Below, one piece after another: positions 7,348-10,159 of a DNA stretch of 10,159 nt (positions within the stretch are counted from its first letter, which is position 1; the number at the start of each line of letters is the position of its first letter). The DNA lies in NCBI GenBank assembly GCA_002402965.1, contig DHGW01000082.1, positions 70,730 through 80,888 of the forward strand, given 5' to 3'. The position numbers were made by a program, and so were the translations under genes. The notes under the pieces were generated by a model. That model worked only from the letters and a program-made list of their open reading frames with translations. It was not told the DNA's origin and ran no database searches. Source of the stretch: Bacteroidales bacterium UBA4788. Its GTDB lineage: Bacteria; Bacteroidota; Bacteroidia; Bacteroidales; VadinHA17.

Positions 7348-9090
7348 CTAACAAAATTCGATCAGCGGATCTCCCTTGCTTATCTTGTCTCCGCTCTTAA
7401 CAAGGATATTCTTTATAACACCCTTCCGGTCCGATACCACCTCCCTGATCGTTTTCCCGATCATGATATACATTAGTATCTCACCTTTCTTTACCGTTTC
7501 TCCCACGTTGAGAAGCTCCTCGTCAGGCCAGTAGGTGGCCGTTGCCCCCGAATAGAGGAATGCTATTCCGCCCTCGGGGGAGGGCAGGAGCTTCCGGGGT
7601 GAGACCCTGGCCGGTGCGCCTTTTGACAATTCTGCATGTTTATCGTCGATCTCCTTCAGGAACCGTTTCTTCGCAGCGCCGGATTTATAATCACGGTACT
7701 GCCTGTCATGCATTGCCAGTTCAAACAGCTCTTCCTCGTCAGGTCCGAGGGGCCATCCGTTATCTTCCATCTCCTTCCTGAAGCCTTCGAGAGCATCAGG
7801 GTAGTTGTCCTGCGGGTTGCCTTCGTAGAACTCCCTGCCCTCTTTCTTTGCCAGTTCTATCAGTTCGGGGGCCAGAGGGCCGGGCAGCTTGCCTGCCCGG
7901 CCAAGCAGCATGTCCCATGTGTTTGGATCGATCATCGCAAAGCGATCCTTGCCGTTGACCATGGAAACGATGTTCATAAGTGCCACGTTCTTGACATACT
8001 GGCTGAATGGGGTTACCAGCGGTGGATAGCCCATCATGGGCCAGATATGCTCCACCTCCCTGAAGAGCCAAACCACCAGCTCATCTTCGGTTATCTCCGG
8101 CTTGTTTTTAGCTTTAAGTGCGGCATTGATTCCCTGATGAACACCTTTCAGGTCAGCCATCATGCTCCCCATCATTCCCCCGGGGAGTCCCGATCCGATA
8201 AGAAGCGAGGTCATCTGCCTGTTACGCTGGTCAATGAAGTATCCGAGAAAGTCGTTAATGAACTCCTGGGTGAGTGATCTCACTTTCATATAGGCATCCA
8301 TGTTAATGTCAGGGACGTCGAACCCGGCGTCCTTCATAATAGCCTGTATTGCTATCAAATCCGGGTGGACCATGCCCCAGCTGAGAGGCTCCATTGCCAC
8401 ATCCAGGTAGTCTGCCCCCGCTCTCGCAACCTCAAGCATTGAGGCCACCGACATCCCGGGGCCGCTGTGCCCATGATACTGAACCACAATTCCGGGGTAT
8501 TTATCCTTTATCCGTCTGACCAGTTCTCCCAGTGATGCCGGCCTGCCGACACCAGCCATATCCTTGAGGCAGATCTCGTCTGCCCCGTATTCAACAACCC
8601 GGTCAACCACGCCCATAAAATAATCCACGGTGTGAACGGGGGAGTGGGTGATGGAGAGGGCAGCCTGCGATATCATCCCGGCCTCACGGGCGTATTTTAC
8701 CGAGAGCTCAAGGTTGCGGTGATCATTAAGCCCGCAGAATGAACGGGCTATGTCTACACCCTGTGCTTTCTTGACCTTGTACATCAGCCGCCTTACATCC
8801 GCGGGTACCGGGTACATCCTGATACCATTCAGGGCACGCTCAAGCATATGTGTTTGTATGCCTGCACTGTTGAAGGGCTTTACCCACTCTCTAACTGCCG
8901 TATTTGGATTCTCCCCGTAAAGCAGCTGAACCTGCTCGAAAGCTCCTCCGTTAGTCTCTATCCTGTCAAAACAGCCCATCTCTACAATGTGGGGAGCCAC
9001 GGCCGTCAGCTGATCTGCCCTCGGCTGGTATTTGCCTGATGATTGCCACATGTCGCGATACAGGAGGCTGAATTTAATCTTCTGTTTCAT
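7348..9090 (-). CDS. Biotin-dependent carboxyltransferase (oxaloacetate decarboxylase alpha / pyruvate carboxylase subunit B type)
   Basis: Cytoplasmic carboxyltransferase of 580 residues that would exchange CO2 between carboxybiotin and pyruvate/oxaloacetate. Residues 5-290 form the TIM-barrel catalytic domain. It has the metal ligand D13 (YRDMWQS), the lysine expected to be carbamylated, K176 (CLKDMAG), and H206 and H208 (YHGHSGPG). A conserved carboxylase-type domain follows at about 290-470. A linker of about 40 residues leads to a biotinyl-like domain at 515-580, GETVKKGE through VKSGDKISKGD. The expected EAMKM is replaced by MIGKT: K546 aligns with the biotinylated lysine, but its neighbours do not match. 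The gene stands alone, with no biotin carboxylase, no separate carrier and no sodium-pump beta/gamma subunits in the window, so which of the two reactions applies is open. ATG 9090 is a clear start with no strong Shine-Dalgarno site. Confidence 0.92.
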   Translation of the reverse strand: MKQKIKFSLLYRDMWQSSGKYQPRADQLTAVAPHIVEMGCFDRIETNGGAFEQVQLLYGENPNTAVREWVKPFNSAGIQTHMLERALNGIRMYPVPADVRRLMYKVKKAQGVDIARSFCGLNDHRNLELSVKYAREAGMISQAALSITHSPVHTVDYFMGVVDRVVEYGADEICLKDMAGVGRPASLGELVRRIKDKYPGIVVQYHGHSGPGMSVASMLEVARAGADYLDVAMEPLSWGMVHPDLIAIQAIMKDAGFDVPDINMDAYMKVRSLTQEFINDFLGYFIDQRNRQMTSLLIGSGLPGGMMGSMMADLKGVHQGINAALKAKNKPEITEDELVVWLFREVEHIWPMMGYPPLVTPFSQYVKNVALMNIVSMVNGKDRFAMIDPNTWDMLLGRAGKLPGPLAPELIELAKKEGREFYEGNPQDNYPDALEGFRKEMEDNGWPLGPDEEELFELAMHDRQYRDYKSGAAKKRFLKEIDDKHAELSKGAPARVSPRKLLPSPEGGIAFLYSGATATYWPDEELLNVGETVKKGEILMYIMIGKTIREVVSDRKGVIKNILVKSGDKISKGDPLIEFC

Positions 9091-9142
9091 AGTCTGTTGA
9101 AATGCCCGGGCCTCAGTAGTATGGAGGCAGGTAATTCAGCAT

Positions 9143-9150
9143 CAAAGATA
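9143..9150 (-). promoter_or_regulatory. Possible -7 element upstream of the carboxyltransferase gene
   Basis: The minus strand reads TATCTTTG, an exact TAnnTTTG match, 53 nt before ATG 9090. I see no TTG at the proper distance upstream, so this is a half-supported promoter. Confidence 0.35.
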
Positions 9151-9218
9151 ATCCGCTTTGGCTCTTCAGAGGTGACATATATCAATAATATGTTTATGGC
9201 CGGAAAGGAACCGTCTGC

Positions 9219-9254
9219 CGGCTGCTGCCTGACAACCCCTGTGCAGCGGAGCCG
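9219..9254. repeat. Imperfect inverted repeat (possible leader structure)
   Basis: CGGCTGCTGC (9219-9228) pairs with GCAGC plus AGCCG (9243-9254) if two G residues at 9248-9249 bulge out, leaving a 14-nt loop. There is no T-run on either side, so it is not a simple terminator. It lies between the terminator at 9256-9286 and the -7-like element, so it would enter the carboxyltransferase transcript only by read-through. Confidence 0.4.
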
Positions 9255-9255
9255 C

Positions 9256-9286
9256 AAAAAGAAGAAGATACCCGAGAGGGGTATCT
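9256..9286 (-). terminator. Probable rho-independent terminator of the exported protein gene
   Basis: The perfect 8-bp arms AGATACCC (9266-9273) and GGGTATCT (9279-9286) enclose a 5-nt loop. On the minus strand the hairpin is followed by TCTTCTTTTT (9265-9256), a T-rich tail; the plus strand has no such tail. It lies about 75 nt after the stop of the exported protein gene and would separate it from the carboxyltransferase gene. Confidence 0.6.
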
Positions 9287-9312
9287 CCATTCAACCTAAA
9301 CCTGATCGTAGA

Positions 9313-9328
9313 CAGGCCGGACGGCCTG
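9313..9328. repeat. GC-rich inverted repeat
   Basis: CAGGCCG and CGGCCTG are perfectly complementary around a central GA, giving a realistic 6-bp stem with a 4-nt loop. It lies 33 nt beyond the stop at 9362. No T-run follows on either strand, so at most it would be an RNA-stabilising 3' hairpin for the exported protein transcript. Confidence 0.45.
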
Positions 9329-9361
9329 ATTAAGGAAGAAAAAAAAGTCTTCTGCCGGGAG

Positions 9362-9817
9362 TTATTTTATAAGCTCCGGGTAATAGGATGCAATCAGCTG
9401 CATAGCGTCAAATTCGACAGGGCTGCCGTGGGTGATTAACTTCTGATGGAAGTAATCAAACCTGTCAAGCTTGTCGTCGCAGGTGCCGAGTCCGGCATCC
9501 ATGTACTTCTTGTCCAGCCTGCTGACGCCTAAATACTTGCCATTGCATGTGTACATAATTGAAAGGTCGTCGGAAACAACTACATAGTTCCTGCATGTCT
9601 TTTCCTTGTCGACCAATACCTTTACCTGTAAAGGTGATTTCTCATAACTGATGAGATAGCATTTCAACTCCTCACCGGCGACAATCACCGGCTTGTCGGA
9701 GACTTCGATCCTGTAGGTGCCGAAGGGAGTGTTGGATTCCCCACGAATGACCACTTTTCCGAAAGAGAGCGCTGAGACTGCTGCAAAAAGCAGCGTACCA
9801 AGAATAATTCTTTTCAT
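9362..9817 (-). CDS. Small exported protein of unknown function with four cysteines
   Basis: I do not recognise a family. The protein has 151 residues from ATG 9817. Residues 1-20 look like a Sec signal peptide (MKR, then a hydrophobic core, cleavage expected near ALSFG-KV), so the mature protein should be periplasmic or secreted; there is no lipobox. The mature part has C53, C75, C91 and C113, an even number that could form two disulfides. It starts with beta-prone segments (VVIRG, GTYRIEVS, LKCYLISYE, VKVLVD, YVVVSDDLSIMYT) and ends in a more helical, acidic and aromatic tail. An in-frame GTG at 9841 has an AAAGGA 8 nt upstream and would add eight residues; ATG 9817 was preferred because it gives a standard signal peptide. 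It is a single-gene unit, with direct repeats upstream and a probable terminator downstream. Confidence 0.8.
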   Translation of the reverse strand: MKRIILGTLLFAAVSALSFGKVVIRGESNTPFGTYRIEVSDKPVIVAGEELKCYLISYEKSPLQVKVLVDKEKTCRNYVVVSDDLSIMYTCNGKYLGVSRLDKKYMDAGLGTCDDKLDRFDYFHQKLITHGSPVEFDAMQLIASYYPELIK

Positions 9818-9844
9818 GACTAACCCGTTTTTGTTTAACACCTA

Positions 9845-9877
9845 AACTGTCCTTTAAAAAAAGCGGAACTGTCCTTT
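9845..9877. repeat. Two copies of an 11-bp direct repeat, 22 bp apart
   Basis: AACTGTCCTTT occurs at 9845-9855 and again at 9867-9877, exactly 22 bp (two helical turns) apart and separated by 11 bp. The pair lies 28-60 nt upstream of ATG 9817. The phasing would suit a tandem operator for a dimeric or two-component regulator. The promoter-proximal copy reads AAAGGA on the minus strand and could simply act as a ribosome binding site for GTG 9841. Confidence 0.55.
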
Positions 9878-10033
9878 TCCATCTTCTTTCGATATAAAGA
9901 CCGTCAACCCCCTCCTCTGTTGCATCAAAATACTGTTAAACTTTTGTTAATCGGATCTCCGGGACTGCAACGTTCATCAAATCAATCAAATACAATGATA
10001 AATTTTTTTCCGGGGTTTGATGGCAGTGCAAAA

Positions 10034-10065
10034 TTTGGAAGATTCAGGTTTATTTGATACCTTTG
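10034..10065 (+). promoter_or_regulatory. Strong Bacteroidota-type promoter
   Basis: TTTG (10034-10037) is followed after exactly 20 nt by TACCTTTG (10058-10065), a full match to the -33/-7 consensus TTTG-N19-21-TAnnTTTG. The predicted start is near 10071, about 12 nt before ATG 10084. It is the best promoter match in the window and the main support for calling a gene to its right. Confidence 0.72.
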
Positions 10066-10083
10066 TGTTCCATAATTAAGTAT

Positions 10084-10159
10084 ATGAACAGTCTGGAACA
10101 CAGGTTTATGATGAACCGCCTCGGAAGGAGGCTTTATCATTGCCTCATGTTCTATGCCC
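10084..10159 (+). CDS. 5' end of an unidentified gene, cut by the window edge
   Basis: ATG 10084 opens a frame with no stop in its 25 visible codons (MNSLEHRF...LYHCLMFYA). It sits about 12 nt after the predicted start site of a strong promoter. The basic start, with several arginines, then HCLMFYA at the edge, could be the n-region and beginning of a signal peptide or membrane segment, but too little is present to name a function. ATGs at 10108 and 10111 in the same frame are alternative starts. Confidence 0.5.
   Translation, partial: MNSLEHRFMMNRLGRRLYHCLMFYA

Larger units (their letters stand above)
9091..9361. other. Intergenic stretch with several inverted repeats
   Basis: These 271 bp lie between the small exported protein gene and the carboxyltransferase gene, both on the minus strand. 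They hold three inverted repeats (9219-9254, 9266-9286, 9313-9328) and one -7-like element (9143-9150). I see no convincing gene: the open frames crossing it on both strands give peptides without recognisable composition or domains, and they run through the hairpins. Confidence 0.6.

Noticed and set aside
7636..8277. 213-codon plus-strand frame
   Set aside because: Fully antisense to the carboxyltransferase gene, whose catalytic motifs are intact; no domain seen.
9087..9290. 67-codon minus-strand frame whose stop overlaps the carboxyltransferase start as ATGA
   Set aside because: The ATGA overlap looks like coupling, but the frame begins inside the terminator hairpin, crosses two inverted repeats and the predicted -7 element, has no ribosome site and encodes an unremarkable peptide.
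9043..9333. 96-codon plus-strand frame
   Set aside because: It starts inside the carboxyltransferase gene on the opposite strand and runs through the intergenic hairpins; no recognisable domain and no promoter.
9336..9354. GAAG/CTTC around an A-tract as a hairpin
   Set aside because: The stem is only 4 bp with a long loop.

Overview
The window reads as chromosomal DNA from an anaerobic member of the Bacteroidota, probably Bacteroidales. The reasons are several Bacteroidota-type promoter elements (TAnnTTTG, one with a well-placed TTTG upstream), weak or absent Shine-Dalgarno sites, lipoprotein-type signal peptides, and a gene set typical of anaerobes: a class I hybrid cluster protein, a ferredoxin-like partner and a stand-alone carboxyltransferase. 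No mobile element, CRISPR array, rRNA or tRNA was seen.

Left part (1-3038): a nitrosative-stress module. On the minus strand a ferredoxin-like gene (about 2263-1277) is followed 44 nt later by hcp (1232 to beyond the left edge). A Crp/Fnr-family regulator (2355-3038) is divergent. Between them lies a perfect 16-bp palindrome, TGTAAC-N4-GTTACA (2317-2332). It is centred about 41 bp upstream of the start site predicted from a TAnnTTTG element on the minus strand, which is the classical class II activator position. This points to an HcpR-like regulator that controls ferredoxin-hcp and possibly its own gene.

Middle part (3026-7240): a minus-strand pair, an M3-family zinc peptidase lipoprotein (7240-5147) followed after 3 nt by a membrane histidine kinase with a lipobox, a periplasmic sensor domain, seven membrane spans, a coiled coil and a HisKA/HATPase core (5143-3026). 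The kinase and regulator genes converge and overlap by 13 nt. No response regulator gene is in the window.

Right part (7348-10159): a biotin-dependent carboxyltransferase (oxaloacetate decarboxylase alpha / pyruvate carboxylase B type, 9090-7348) whose C-terminal biotinyl domain lacks the usual EAMKM motif. It is followed by a 271-bp intergenic stretch rich in inverted repeats, including a probable terminator. Next comes a small exported four-cysteine protein of unknown function (9817-9362) with a 22-bp-period direct repeat upstream. A strong plus-strand promoter (10034-10065) drives a gene that starts at 10084 and runs off the right edge.

The genes fall into three or four separate transcription units. 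Only the ferredoxin/hcp/regulator cluster has an evident shared function. I saw no wholly new system. The best leads are the regulatory layout at 2288-2332, the seven-cysteine ferredoxin with a histidine-rich linker, and the altered biotin site.
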